Assembly: GCA_023461035.1 (NCBI GenBank)
Contig: JAEWOD010000016.1
Location: 124,001 to 188,000 of the forward strand
Direction: 5' to 3'
DNA from: Bacteroidota bacterium
GTDB taxonomy: Bacteria; Bacteroidota; Bacteroidia; Flavobacteriales; Weeksellaceae
DNA: 64,000 bases
Shown here: piece after piece, positions 34,961 to 43,754 of the stretch
Position numbering within the stretch: position 1 is the stretch's first letter
How the letters are laid out: each line of letters starts with the position of its first letter
Program-made: the position numbers and the translations under genes
The notes under the pieces: generated by a model
What the model saw: the letters and a program-made list of their open reading frames with translations, nothing else
The model's database searches: none
What the model was told of the DNA's origin: nothing

Positions 34961-35578
34961 ATGAATAAAATCGTCAACGAAACAGATTTAGAGTTTCTTC
35001 TGAAAAAGGATCAAGTCATTGCCGTAATCCATACTCAATATGGTATTCCGCCCAACTGGCAACGCGATCCGGGTTTTGTCACACTCTGCAAAATCATTTT
35101 AGAACAACAGGTAAGTTTGGAGTCCGCCCGGGCACATTTTCATAAGCTGAATGATTTTTTGGGTGAATTCACTCCGGCAAAAATTTTAACTATATCGGAC
35201 GATGAAATGCGGAATTGTTTCATCAGCCGGCAAAAGGCCAAGTATCTTCGGGAGCTCTCAGAAGCGATTGTTTCGGGAAAATTGAATTTGGAGGAAATTC
35301 ATCAATTCGAAGAAAAAGAAATTCGTGAAAAACTCACTTCCATCAAAGGAATCGGCAATTGGACTACCGATGTTTATTTGCTTTTTTGTCTGCAACACAA
35401 AGATATTTTCCCCATTGGCGACATCGCAGTCATTCATTCGATTAAAGAGCTTTATAAAATCAACACAAAAGAAGAAATCCTTAAAGTTTCCGAAAGCTGG
35501 CAACCCTTTCGCTCATTGGCAACCTATTATATGTGGCATTATTATCTAAAAAAAAGAGGGAGAATTGCGAATTATTGA
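34961..35578 (+). CDS. HhH-GPD DNA glycosylase (3-methyladenine type)
   Basis: 205 aa. Helix-hairpin-helix IKGIGNWTTDVYLLFCLQ (about 128-145) followed by the catalytic-Asp motif DIFPIGDIAV. It removes alkylated bases such as 3-methyladenine. Resembles AlkA/MAG catalytic cores without the N-terminal domain. Likely its own unit. Confidence 0.88.
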   Translation: MNKIVNETDLEFLLKKDQVIAVIHTQYGIPPNWQRDPGFVTLCKIILEQQVSLESARAHFHKLNDFLGEFTPAKILTISDDEMRNCFISRQKAKYLRELSEAIVSGKLNLEEIHQFEEKEIREKLTSIKGIGNWTTDVYLLFCLQHKDIFPIGDIAVIHSIKELYKINTKEEILKVSESWQPFRSLATYYMWHYYLKKRGRIANY

Positions 35579-35612
35579 TTAACTTTAAAACGATTCTAAC
35601 CATTTTGCCACT

Positions 35613-35972
35613 ATGAAAATGATTTATTTATTATTGATTTTCATCTTGTGCAGTGCTACATTGGCACAAGAAAATCTGAACGACGCTGACTTGACGCAAT
35701 ATGTCAACAAACAAGTCAGGTATTGCGATTATGTTTATGGGGCTCATGTCACAAAAGGAGAAAAGCCTGTCATTTTATTGAATTTGGGAGCCGATTTTCC
35801 GGATGCAAAATTGGTGGTAGCCATTTTTAATGATGACTGGAAAAATTTCAGTTATAAACCGGAAGAATTCCTGCTTGAAAAACAAATCTGTGTAAAAGGA
35901 AAATTGGTTTTGTATAAAGGGAAACCTGAAATCATAATCAAAGGTCCAAAACAAATTGAGATGAAGGAGTGA
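35613..35972 (+). CDS. small secreted OB-fold-like protein
   Basis: 119 aa with a signal peptide (1-19, TLAQ). The core NKQVRYCDYVYGAHVTKGEKPVILLNLGADFPDAKLVVAIFNDDWKNF to CVKGKLVLYKGKPEIIIKGPKQI has the strand pattern of a nucleic-acid-binding-type OB fold as found in small periplasmic proteins. Function unknown. 34 bp after the glycosylase gene. Confidence 0.7.
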   Translation: MKMIYLLLIFILCSATLAQENLNDADLTQYVNKQVRYCDYVYGAHVTKGEKPVILLNLGADFPDAKLVVAIFNDDWKNFSYKPEEFLLEKQICVKGKLVLYKGKPEIIIKGPKQIEMKE

Positions 35973-35977
35973 GATTT

Positions 35978-36010
35978 AACCCTGCCAAGGTTTGAAACTT
36001 TGGCAGGGTT
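35978..36010. terminator. strong hairpin, CCAAGGTTT family
   Basis: AACCCTGCCAAGGTTTGAAACTTTGGCAGGGTT between the convergent 35613 and 36017 genes. Confidence 0.75.
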
Positions 36011-36016
36011 TCTAAA

Positions 36017-38725
36017 TTATTTCACTAATTCTACTAAGCGAATAAACTCACTTTTGTAACCTTCCGGATCATTTTTCATTGACTCTTTTCCCAATTCCAA
36101 TATTTTCTCCTTGTCTTTTATTTCGATGTATTCGGAGTCTCGTAATTTCAATCCGAACCAAGCTACATCTGTTGCAAATTTGAAATCCTCACTTGCATTT
36201 TTCAACGGTATTGACTGATTTTGGACTAACTGAACAATTTCTGTACTTTTATCGCCATCGGATTGTTTATAGCGGAATTTGATGGTTGCTAATTCATTCT
36301 GATAGGAATTATTTGATTTGTAAGTAGAATATTTCAAATCCTGCGCTTTCTCTATATAATTACTCTGAACACCCGTCGGAATTATCTCGTATAAAGCCGT
36401 CACCTGATGTCCGGCCCCTATTTCACCTGCATCTATGGCATCATTTGCAAAGTCCTCGTCTTCCAACAATCTGGTTTCATAACCGATCAAACGATAGGAT
36501 TGTACCAATTGCGGATTGAATTCAATCTGAATCTTTACGTCTTTGGCAATCGTGTAAAGCGTTCCGGAAAATTCCTGAACAAGGAATTTATTGGCTTCCT
36601 GTAAATTGTCAATGTATGCATAATTTCCGTTTCCTTTGTTGGCAAGCGTTTCCATCCGATTGTCTTTGTAGTTCCCCATTCCATAACCTAAACAAGTCAG
36701 AAAAATTCCGGATTTGCGTTTTTCTTCTATCAAGGTTTCCAAATCTTTTACCGCAGAAGTTCCTACGTTGAAATCGCCATCAGTTGCCAGAATTACCCGG
36801 TTATTTCCACCTTTGATGAAGTTTTCCTGTGCCAATTGATAAGCCAGCTCTATTCCGGCTGCCCCGGCTGTGCTGCCGCCAGCCGACAACCGGTTGAGCG
36901 CTTCCAGAATGGTTGTTTTATTTGCTCCTGAAGTGGGATCCAGAACTACACCTGCAGCTCCGGCATAAACGACAATCGACACTTTGTCATTTTCCCGAAG
37001 GTTGTTGACCAGCAATTCCAGTGACTTTTTGAGCAAAGGCAATTTATTGGCATCATTCATCGAACCCGATACGTCAATCAGAAAAACCAGATTAGAATTG
37101 GGTAAATTTTCTGTGGCAAGATTTTTCCCTTGCAAACCGATTTTCAATAATTTGTGTCCCGGATTCCAAGGTGCATCACTGAATTCAGTATGAATTGAAA
37201 ATGGATGTTTCCCAGTTGGCTGTGGATAATTATAATTAAAATAATTAATCATTTCTTCAATCCGAACGGCATCTTTCGGTACGATTTGACCGTTGTTCAG
37301 AAAACGACGGATGTTGCTGTAAGCGGCTTTATCAACATCAACGGAAAAAGTGGAAAGCGGATTTACAGCCGGATTTTCGAATTTGTTTTCGACAAAAGAG
37401 GAATATTCTTCATTGGAAATTTCTATCGGTTTAGGAACAAACGTTTGTTCAATATTTTCTCCTTTGTTTTTACGGTTTTGCCGTTTGATTTTACGAAGTT
37501 CTTTTTTGCTGATTCCGTTTTTGGTTTTAATGATGATGACACCATTTGCACCACGAGAACCGTATACGGATAATTGAGTCGGATTTTTTAAAACCTCTAT
37601 ATTTTGAATCATATCAGAGTTTATAACCTTTACATCATTACCTGACATATAAATTCCATCTACAACATACAAAGGTTCTTTTACCCCTCCATTTAATCCT
37701 ATTGCCCCACGAATGACCACATTTCCAGTTGAACCCGGCGCACCTCCATTTTGTGAAATTGAATTTAAGCCTGCGACTTTTCCGGCAAGCATCTGGTCAA
37801 CGGACATTTTATCAGATTTTATTTTATAATCAGAGGAATTTACAGCAATGTTTTGATTGGACAATGGCATTGAAGTCATTGCTTCTGGGTCTGAATTTTT
37901 ATTCTTTTTTCGGTTCTTTTTCGGTTTTGATTCTATTGCTTGGCTTGAAACCACAGTTGCACCTGATTGTATTTTTTCAGTTGGACTAAAAACAGATGTT
38001 ACGGTCACAGCTGCCAATTCTATACTTCCAAACTTCAGTTGTCCCATATTGCTTTTATAAACAGCATAATCCTGCGAAGTTCCCATTGGATCAGTGATGG
38101 TCAGAACATCTCCAATTTTAGCATCAATTTTAAAATTTCCATTTTCATCCGTGATTGTCACCCCTTCTTTACCTCGGACCGCTACTTCCGCATCAGCAAT
38201 TGGACCGTAATCATCTACTATCAAACCTTGAATTGTTGGAAAACTGCTTGGTTTCGTTTTGACTCCATCTGTTTCTGATGAAGTAGTTTGAACATTGGAA
38301 ACAATTTTTTGCTGAGAATCAACTGTTTCAGAAATAGAATTTGGTTTCTTTTGAATGGGTTGATGAGCATTTGATTCTTGAACGATTTGAGTTGAATTTG
38401 AATGGGAAGAGTCAATTGGTTCATTAGAATGTATAACTTTATTCTCAGTGGATGAAATACGTTCAGAATTAGGCATTAAAAATGGTATAACTGCAGGCCT
38501 ATTATAATAATCCCATGTAAAAATACCCACCCCAACCATTAGCAACAACGACGCTGCGATTCCACTCAGTTTCCAAACCGGAAAAGGAATCACTTTGTTT
38601 TTTTCTTCTTTTTTATCCAGTTTCTGCTCTACTTTCTCCCAAACTGATTCTTTTCGGGAAAGATCGTTTGAAACGCCATTTTCAAGCTTTTGGAAAATAT
38701 CTTTTATTTGATTTGAATTTTTCAT
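36017..38725 (-). CDS. VWA-domain membrane protein with carboxypeptidase-regulatory and TonB-plug segments
   Basis: 902 aa. Order of parts: cytoplasmic charged N-terminus with an anti-sigma look (1-45), one transmembrane helix (about 50-68), a carboxypeptidase-regulatory-like domain (about 165-205, GLIVDDYGPIADAEVAV), a TonB-dependent-receptor plug-like segment (about 320-405, ending VYGSRGANGVIIIKTKNG), and a VWA domain with a MIDAS motif DVSGSM (about 548-553) and a YfbK/DUF3520-type C-terminus. Preceded 1 bp upstream by a sigma factor gene. Function unknown; possibly envelope signalling. Confidence 0.8.
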   Translation of the reverse strand: MKNSNQIKDIFQKLENGVSNDLSRKESVWEKVEQKLDKKEEKNKVIPFPVWKLSGIAASLLLMVGVGIFTWDYYNRPAVIPFLMPNSERISSTENKVIHSNEPIDSSHSNSTQIVQESNAHQPIQKKPNSISETVDSQQKIVSNVQTTSSETDGVKTKPSSFPTIQGLIVDDYGPIADAEVAVRGKEGVTITDENGNFKIDAKIGDVLTITDPMGTSQDYAVYKSNMGQLKFGSIELAAVTVTSVFSPTEKIQSGATVVSSQAIESKPKKNRKKNKNSDPEAMTSMPLSNQNIAVNSSDYKIKSDKMSVDQMLAGKVAGLNSISQNGGAPGSTGNVVIRGAIGLNGGVKEPLYVVDGIYMSGNDVKVINSDMIQNIEVLKNPTQLSVYGSRGANGVIIIKTKNGISKKELRKIKRQNRKNKGENIEQTFVPKPIEISNEEYSSFVENKFENPAVNPLSTFSVDVDKAAYSNIRRFLNNGQIVPKDAVRIEEMINYFNYNYPQPTGKHPFSIHTEFSDAPWNPGHKLLKIGLQGKNLATENLPNSNLVFLIDVSGSMNDANKLPLLKKSLELLVNNLRENDKVSIVVYAGAAGVVLDPTSGANKTTILEALNRLSAGGSTAGAAGIELAYQLAQENFIKGGNNRVILATDGDFNVGTSAVKDLETLIEEKRKSGIFLTCLGYGMGNYKDNRMETLANKGNGNYAYIDNLQEANKFLVQEFSGTLYTIAKDVKIQIEFNPQLVQSYRLIGYETRLLEDEDFANDAIDAGEIGAGHQVTALYEIIPTGVQSNYIEKAQDLKYSTYKSNNSYQNELATIKFRYKQSDGDKSTEIVQLVQNQSIPLKNASEDFKFATDVAWFGLKLRDSEYIEIKDKEKILELGKESMKNDPEGYKSEFIRLVELVK

Positions 38726-38726
38726 T

Positions 38727-39263
38727 TTAATTGGCTTTTGAATAATAATAGGTGTTTACTAAATCCTGTAACTTATTTTTCGCCACATTGAGCTGCGATT
38801 TGGAAGTCCCCACCGAAATATTGAGTTCTTCGGCAATTTCTTTGTGCGAAAAACCTTCGACTACAAACAGATTGAAAATTGTCTTGCATCCGTCAGGAAT
38901 TTTTTCGAGAAATCCCATCAAATCCTGTTCGTTCAGTGTATGTGCATATTCAGCATTTACGCTGGCGACCTCTGTCCGATGATCATCTAAGTAAGTCTCA
39001 AAATCTACTTTTTTCTTTAAATAACTTAAGCATTGGTTCACCGTAATCTTTTTGCTCCACGCGTTAAAAGCATCCAGATCACGTAATTCATTAATCTTTG
39101 AAAAGATGGTAAAAAAAACATCGGCCATTGCCTCTTCTCTATCCTCCTCCGATTGTAAATAGCGGCTGCATACGAAATACAGCTTGGGATACAAAGTATC
39201 ATACAGCCTTCGCTGAGCATTGCGATCCATTTGTCTGCAGGATTCTAAAATGTTTATGTCCAT
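38727..39263 (-). CDS. sigma-70 family RNA polymerase sigma factor
   Basis: 178 aa. Sigma region 2 (RDAQRRLYDTLYPKLYFVCSRYL and DVFFTIFSKINELRDLDAFNAWSKKITVNQCLSYLKKK) and region 4 with a helix-turn-helix (GFSHKEIAEELNISVGTSKSQLNVAKNKL). ECF-type. The next gene on the strand, the VWA/plug membrane protein, starts 1 bp later and may control its activity through its N-terminal cytoplasmic part. Confidence 0.9.
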   Translation of the reverse strand: MDINILESCRQMDRNAQRRLYDTLYPKLYFVCSRYLQSEEDREEAMADVFFTIFSKINELRDLDAFNAWSKKITVNQCLSYLKKKVDFETYLDDHRTEVASVNAEYAHTLNEQDLMGFLEKIPDGCKTIFNLFVVEGFSHKEIAEELNISVGTSKSQLNVAKNKLQDLVNTYYYSKAN

Positions 39264-39701
39264 AGTTACAAGGTTCTACTTATAAAGAGAAGTTTTTTAT
39301 TCAAAAGGTTGGGAGAAGGTAAAAAATTTTCTTTGATGAAGAGCGAGAAATTGTTCGATTACCTCATTAATAAATTGACAATTAACCCGTTGTGCATTAT
39401 CAATCAAAAGACAATTTTGTCAGAACTTTTAAAAACCAGAACCTTCAGTTCTCCTCTTAATCTCAAATACTCCGTTTCGCTACAAAAATCTGCTCCAAAA
39501 CCCGAAATCCTTTTATTTTCTTTCCCCGAATTTCATTCGGGGTTACAAATAGTTGACTACTACAGAGTCATGCTTTATATATTCTATTTACTTTCAGTGA
39601 ATTATTTGCTATATCACTATTTTAGGACGGGACATTTTCTAAACAAAAAAAGGATTGATTCAGATGAGTCAATCCTTTTCTTTATTTTAATTCTCTAATT
39701 T
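39264..39701. other. 438-bp stretch between the sigma factor and the phosphate transporter
   Basis: An open frame of 129 codons crosses it on the plus strand (39309-39698) but has odd composition and no ribosome site, so I do not call it. A hairpin with a T-run at 39648-39679 is the clear content. The rest is AT-rich with no motif I recognise. Confidence 0.5.
39648..39679. terminator. bidirectional terminator
   Basis: AAAAGGATTGA / TCAATCCTTTT stem with a 10-nt loop, T-runs both ways. Ends the phosphate transporter transcript on the minus strand. Confidence 0.8.
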
Positions 39702-40766
39702 TTAAAACAACTTAATAAAATAATAAATAAGGGCGGCAATGAGAGCAGAAACCGGAATTGTCAGAATCCAAGCCCAAAGCAAATTAATGGTCACTCCCCA
39801 ACGAACTGCTGAAACTCTTTTGGTAATACCCACCCCGATGATGGATCCCGTTATGGTATGCGTGGTCGAAACCGGAATTCCCAGATATTCCATTAGATAA
39901 AGTGTCATGGCTCCCGATGTTTCTGCTGCTACACCTTCCAACGGTGTTACTTTGGTGATTTTTGTTCCCATAGTTTTGACAATTTTCCATCCGCCACTCA
40001 TGGTTCCCAAACCGATTACAATAAAGGAAACAAGCGGAACCCAGCCCCATTGATCTACAAAATAACTAAATTGGTTTTCTGCCGTAATCCAGTCCTGATG
40101 TCCGGCCTGTACATGATAAAAAATAACGGCGGCACCTATGATTCCCATTACTTTTTGTGCATCATTTCCTCCATGCCCCAAACTAAATAAGGCGGATGAA
40201 ACCAATTGCAATCTTCTGAACCATTTCTCTGCTTTTTTATGGTTGGAGCGCCTGCATATATTCATGATGAGAATCGTGATAAAATAGGCCAAAAACATCC
40301 CAATCATAGGTGCCAGAAAAATACAGAGAAAGATGGGAATTACTTTTACATAATTGATTACATCTTCGCCATTCTGGACAAAGGCTCCTGCGTGGGCAAT
40401 TGCCGCTCCCATAAATCCTCCGATCAATGTATGAGAAGAAGAAGATGGAATACCAAACCACCAGGTCAAAAGGTTCCAGATAATGGCTGCTATAATGCCT
40501 GCCAGAATTACTTCAAGCGTAATGAAATTTTCATTTACGGTTTTGGCGATGGTATTTCCGATTTTAAATTCTCCAATCCAAAATTTCGATATAAAATAAG
40601 CCGCAAAATTAAATAACGCCGCCCAAAGAACTGCTTGAAAAGGCGAAAGAACACGGGTTGCAACGATTGTAGCAATGGAATTGGCTGCATCATGAAATCC
40701 GTTGATAAAATCAAATGCCAAAGCCAAGACAATGATGACAATCAGTAGTATCAGTTGTGAATCCAT
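39702..40766 (-). CDS. inorganic phosphate transporter (Pit family)
   Basis: 354 aa with about ten hydrophobic segments. Family signatures: DFINGFHDAANSIATIVATR at the start, GIPSSSSHTLIGGFMGAA, GGNDAQKVMG, and PVSTTHTITGSIIGVG near the end. Imports phosphate with a proton. Gene partner DUF47 lies 12 bp upstream. Confidence 0.93.
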   Translation of the reverse strand: MDSQLILLIVIIVLALAFDFINGFHDAANSIATIVATRVLSPFQAVLWAALFNFAAYFISKFWIGEFKIGNTIAKTVNENFITLEVILAGIIAAIIWNLLTWWFGIPSSSSHTLIGGFMGAAIAHAGAFVQNGEDVINYVKVIPIFLCIFLAPMIGMFLAYFITILIMNICRRSNHKKAEKWFRRLQLVSSALFSLGHGGNDAQKVMGIIGAAVIFYHVQAGHQDWITAENQFSYFVDQWGWVPLVSFIVIGLGTMSGGWKIVKTMGTKITKVTPLEGVAAETSGAMTLYLMEYLGIPVSTTHTITGSIIGVGITKRVSAVRWGVTINLLWAWILTIPVSALIAALIYYFIKLF

Positions 40767-40778
40767 CCTGAATTATAA

Positions 40779-41423
40779 TTATGAATGCTTAAGTGAAACC
40801 GCTTCCAGAACGTCCGCTACATACTTACATTTATCGGTCGTAGTTTCAAGTGCCGAGAAAACTTCCTTGTATTTAATAATTTCCTTAACGTTTTCGTTTT
40901 CATTAAAAATATCAAAAATTTCTTTGTCGTAAATGTTGTCAACCTTATTCTCCAGTTTGTTGATTTTCTCACAGCATTTTAAAACGGCTTTCACATCTTT
41001 AAATCCTTCCAGAGATTTAATGGCCTTCTGGATATTTTCACAAGCCTCAACATTGGCCTCGGTAATCTTTCGGATTGATTTTTTCACTTTATCTACTTGA
41101 TAAAGTCTCATTCGGCTGGCACTGGCATCTATAAAATCAGTGACCTCATTCATTTTTCCCGCAAGTGCATAAATGTCTTCACGGTCAAATGGTGTCAGGA
41201 AGTTTTTACTTAATTCAAAGTTTATGGTATTGGTCAGTTTTTCACTTTCATCTTCCAGTTTCCTTAATTTCTGGAAATAAGGTTCTCTTTCCTCTGCTTT
41301 TAAGTTCACGGCTTCGTGAAGTGTTTCAGCCATATTTACTAAAATCTTTGCATGCTCGTGAAACAAAGGGAAGAATTTTTTGTCCTTCGGAACTAAAAAT
41401 TGTAAAAAACTATTTAATGACAT
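40779..41423 (-). CDS. DUF47 family protein (phosphate transporter accessory)
   Basis: 214 aa, all-helical, PhoU-like (FLVPKDKKFFPLFHEHAKILVNMAETLHEAV, LEDESEKLTNTINFELSKNFLTPFDREDIYALAGKMNEVTDFID). Proteins of this family usually precede a Pit transporter, as here, and regulate it. Confidence 0.9.
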   Translation of the reverse strand: MSLNSFLQFLVPKDKKFFPLFHEHAKILVNMAETLHEAVNLKAEEREPYFQKLRKLEDESEKLTNTINFELSKNFLTPFDREDIYALAGKMNEVTDFIDASASRMRLYQVDKVKKSIRKITEANVEACENIQKAIKSLEGFKDVKAVLKCCEKINKLENKVDNIYDKEIFDIFNENENVKEIIKYKEVFSALETTTDKCKYVADVLEAVSLKHS

Positions 41424-41944
41424 AACCTTTCAATTAAGAAATACTAAAACTACTATTTTTTGTTAAATTTTTCTCTGCGAAAGTAGATAAAATTATGGGT
41501 TTGGTTTTATGTCCTGTGTCATGTCTTTTTAAAATAACGTAAATTTAACGTGAGCCCGATATAATTTTGGAAAAAAATTGCATAAAAAAGCAAAAGTTAG
41601 TGTTTTTAAATTTTTGAAAATCAAATAGTTACAAACTTTAATTTATGCTTTCGCCTGATAAAATTACACAGATTTTTTGTTCTATTGATAAAATCAAAGA
41701 CGCGACGACAACAATATTGTAAAGATATAGTCCCAAACTGGGAAAATCAATTATAGCACAAAAAGGTAAAGACAAGACATACAAACTGATTCCCGTTATA
41801 TGTTTTTCACTTCCGAAATGCTTGAAAGAATAAGAGAGTGCTTTGAGCAGGCAAAACAAGGGAAAGTAAAAAGTGTGAGCAATAAAAAAGAATTGCTGGA
41901 TTTGCTCAATAATCTATGAGCAAATATTATAGAATTATAAAAAA
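41424..41944. other. 521-bp stretch before the left attachment site
   Basis: 41424-41640 is AT-rich with nothing I recognise. 41644-41957 carries remnants of a small toxin-antitoxin operon (listed). There is no intact gene. Confidence 0.5.
41716..41919 (+). pseudogene. degraded antitoxin gene (frameshifted)
   Basis: Two reading frames carry consecutive parts of one small antitoxin-like protein. Frame 2 reads ...KLGKSIIAQKGKDKTYKLIPV (to about 41799); frame 1 then reads MFFTSEMLERIRECFEQAKQGKVKSV..KKELLDLLNNL to TGA at 41917-41919. A single frame slip near 41800 separates them. The C-terminal half looks like small Bacteroidetes antitoxins. The stop overlaps the ATG of a toxin-like start (ATGA), the usual pattern of a TA operon. 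Confidence 0.45.
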
Positions 41945-41957
41945 CAAAAAACCCTAA
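41916..41957 (+). pseudogene. truncated toxin start running into the left attachment site
   Basis: ATG at 41916 overlaps the antitoxin stop and reads MSKYYRIIKNKKP before TAA at 41955-41957. The last codons are already att sequence. The first residues resemble YoeB/RelE-type toxins, so only 13 codons of the toxin are left. Confidence 0.4.
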
Positions 41958-41994
41958 GAATTCTCTTAGGGTATAAATTTGTAGCCCGTAGGGG
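41945..41994. repeat. left attachment site (attL) of the integrated element
   Basis: Fifty bases that repeat 59348-59396 with one extra T: a CAAAAAACCCTAAG..CTTAGGGT hairpin and the 3' end of tRNA-Glu (GTAGCCCGTAGGGG). After 41994 the sequence departs from the tRNA. The integrase gene begins 184 bp later. Confidence 0.88.
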
Positions 41995-42122
41995 GCTAAA
42001 AATTATGAATTCATTTGAAATCATAAATTTAAAATATTAACCTTAAAGTATTGCTTTTCAAATATTTTAATTCTATTTGATGTTTAAAATTATTTCATTC
42101 AGTATCAAATAATTTCAATTTA

Positions 42123-42160
42123 CCGTACAAAAATCGTACATATTGATTAAATTTGTACGG
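42123..42160. promoter_or_regulatory. inverted repeat before the integrase; possible arm-type site
   Basis: CCGTACAAA / TTTGTACGG flank a centre with another GTAC. The part 42125-42152 matches 59321-59348 next to attR at 21 of 28 positions. Likely integrase arm sites or an operator. Confidence 0.5.
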
Positions 42161-42177
42161 TTCAGTTTAAATTTTGT

Positions 42178-43443
42178 ATGGCTACTTTAAATTTCCTTTA
42201 TCGTTCATCAAGGGAGCAAGCTTCCTTAACCATCCGGTTGTTGTTTCGCCACAATAATAAAGATTTTGTTTTAGGAGCAAAATCTCAATTGACGGTAACG
42301 AAGCACTATTGGACAAAACAACACAAGCTGAAACGGGTAAAGGATATGAAAATTAGCAATAAACAAACTGAAATCAATTCGGAACTCAATAGTATTGAAA
42401 ACCATATTTTATCTGCCTTCAATAATGCGCATCCGGATGAGGTGGAGAAAGAATGGCTGCAGCTGCAAGTAGACAATTATTACAATCCCCCTATTGATTT
42501 AAGCAAAGCTGATGCGCCAGAAGGATTGATCGAGTATTTTGATTATTACCTGAAATATCATAATCATATTCAGTACGGAACCTCCAAGAAGTTCATAACG
42601 CTAAAAAACAAGTTGGAAGAAAGAGTTGATCAATTCGGTTATGGTCGAAAAGTTCTCATGATAGATATGAACGACTATTTCAGAGATAAATATATTCAGA
42701 TATTTAAAGATTATTCTTTCAATACTGTCCAACAGGACTTGAAATTGATAAAAACACTTTGCCGGCATGCCGAAAGAAAAGGAATTCAGATTCATTCAGA
42801 TGTTTCTGGATGGACGATTAAAAACAAAAAAACACCTATAATTTACCTCAGCTTTGATGAAATTAGAAAAATACAGGCCGTAAACAAATTGCCGGATTAT
42901 CTTGAAAATGCTCGGGACTGGCTTATTATTTCATGTTATACCGGTCAGCGCATTTCTGATTTCATGCGTTTCAATAATTCAATGATTCGAAAGGAAAAAA
43001 ATATTCACGGCAAAGAAATATCACTGATTGAATTTACGCAAACCAAAACGGGAGCAACGATTGCTTTACCTCTACATGAAGAGGTTTTGAAAATATTGAA
43101 AAAGCGAAACGGAGATTTCCCCCATGCTATAAGCGACCAAAAATATAACGAGTACATAAAAAAAGTCTGTGAAGAAGCGGGCATCACGCAGCTCGTGGAA
43201 GGAGAAAAAAGGGAAGAAACAGCCCCCGAAAGTAAAATTTACAGAAAGAAATACGGGATTTATCCCAAAAATGAACTTGTAACAAGCCACATAGGACGTA
43301 GAAGTTACTGCACAAATTATTTTGGAACCATCCCAAGTTCTTTAATCATGAGCGCAAGCGGACATAGGTCTGAAGCCATGTTGTTAAAATACATTGGAAA
43401 AACTCAAACAGAACAGGCTAAACAGTTGGCAGATTATTTTTAA
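42178..43443 (+). CDS. tyrosine recombinase (integrase) of the element
   Basis: 421 aa. SAM-like core-binding part (about 100-220) and catalytic domain (about 225-415) with the tyrosine-recombinase residues: R in SCYTGQRISDF, HxGRR in HIGRRSYCTNYF, H in ASGHRSEAM, and the nucleophile Y in LLKYIGKTQ. Bacteroidetes phage-integrase type with an N-terminal arm domain. It would recombine attL and attR. The ATG lies 2 bp after a TTTTG. Confidence 0.93.
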   Translation: MATLNFLYRSSREQASLTIRLLFRHNNKDFVLGAKSQLTVTKHYWTKQHKLKRVKDMKISNKQTEINSELNSIENHILSAFNNAHPDEVEKEWLQLQVDNYYNPPIDLSKADAPEGLIEYFDYYLKYHNHIQYGTSKKFITLKNKLEERVDQFGYGRKVLMIDMNDYFRDKYIQIFKDYSFNTVQQDLKLIKTLCRHAERKGIQIHSDVSGWTIKNKKTPIIYLSFDEIRKIQAVNKLPDYLENARDWLIISCYTGQRISDFMRFNNSMIRKEKNIHGKEISLIEFTQTKTGATIALPLHEEVLKILKKRNGDFPHAISDQKYNEYIKKVCEEAGITQLVEGEKREETAPESKIYRKKYGIYPKNELVTSHIGRRSYCTNYFGTIPSSLIMSASGHRSEAMLLKYIGKTQTEQAKQLADYF

Positions 43444-43474
43444 TTAACAATGTTAATGAGCAACTAAAAATAGT

Positions 43475-43482
43475 TACATTTG
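43475..43482 (+). promoter_or_regulatory. -7 box of hicAB
   Basis: TACATTTG, an exact match to TAnnTTTG, 12 bp before the hicA ATG. Confidence 0.5.
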
Positions 43483-43494
43483 TAAATAATTGAA

Positions 43495-43752
43495 ATGACG
43501 AAAAAAGATAAACTTGTAAAACGTTTCCTAACGATACCGAAAGATTTCACATTTGATGAATTGATGGCATTATTCAATCATCTGGGTTTTGAAATGGGAA
43601 ATAAAGGAAAAACATCGGGAAGCAGGGTTGAATTCATAAACAATGATTTGGGTTTGAGTTATTTTGCCCACAAACCCCATCCGGGAAACATAGTTAAAAC
43701 GTATGTTTTACGTCAGGTTAGAGAATTTTTATCAGAAAATAAAATATTGTAA
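43495..43752 (+). CDS. hicA: HicA-type toxin (mRNA interferase)
   Basis: 85 aa. Typical dsRBD-like fold: FDELMALFNHLGFEMGNKGKTSGSRVEFINNDLGLSYFAHKPHPGNIVKTYVLRQVREFL. The usual catalytic His of short HicA is replaced by the GSRVEF/HKPHPGN arrangement seen in the longer HicA subtype. Cuts mRNA and tmRNA when free. Followed after 2 bp by hicB; probably keeps the element in the chromosome. Confidence 0.87.
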   Translation: MTKKDKLVKRFLTIPKDFTFDELMALFNHLGFEMGNKGKTSGSRVEFINNDLGLSYFAHKPHPGNIVKTYVLRQVREFLSENKIL

Positions 43753-43754
43753 TT

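Noticed and set aside
39309..39698. 129-codon ORF in the gap after the sigma factor
   Set aside because: Its composition is unlike neighbours, it runs through a terminator hairpin, and it has no ribosome site or family.
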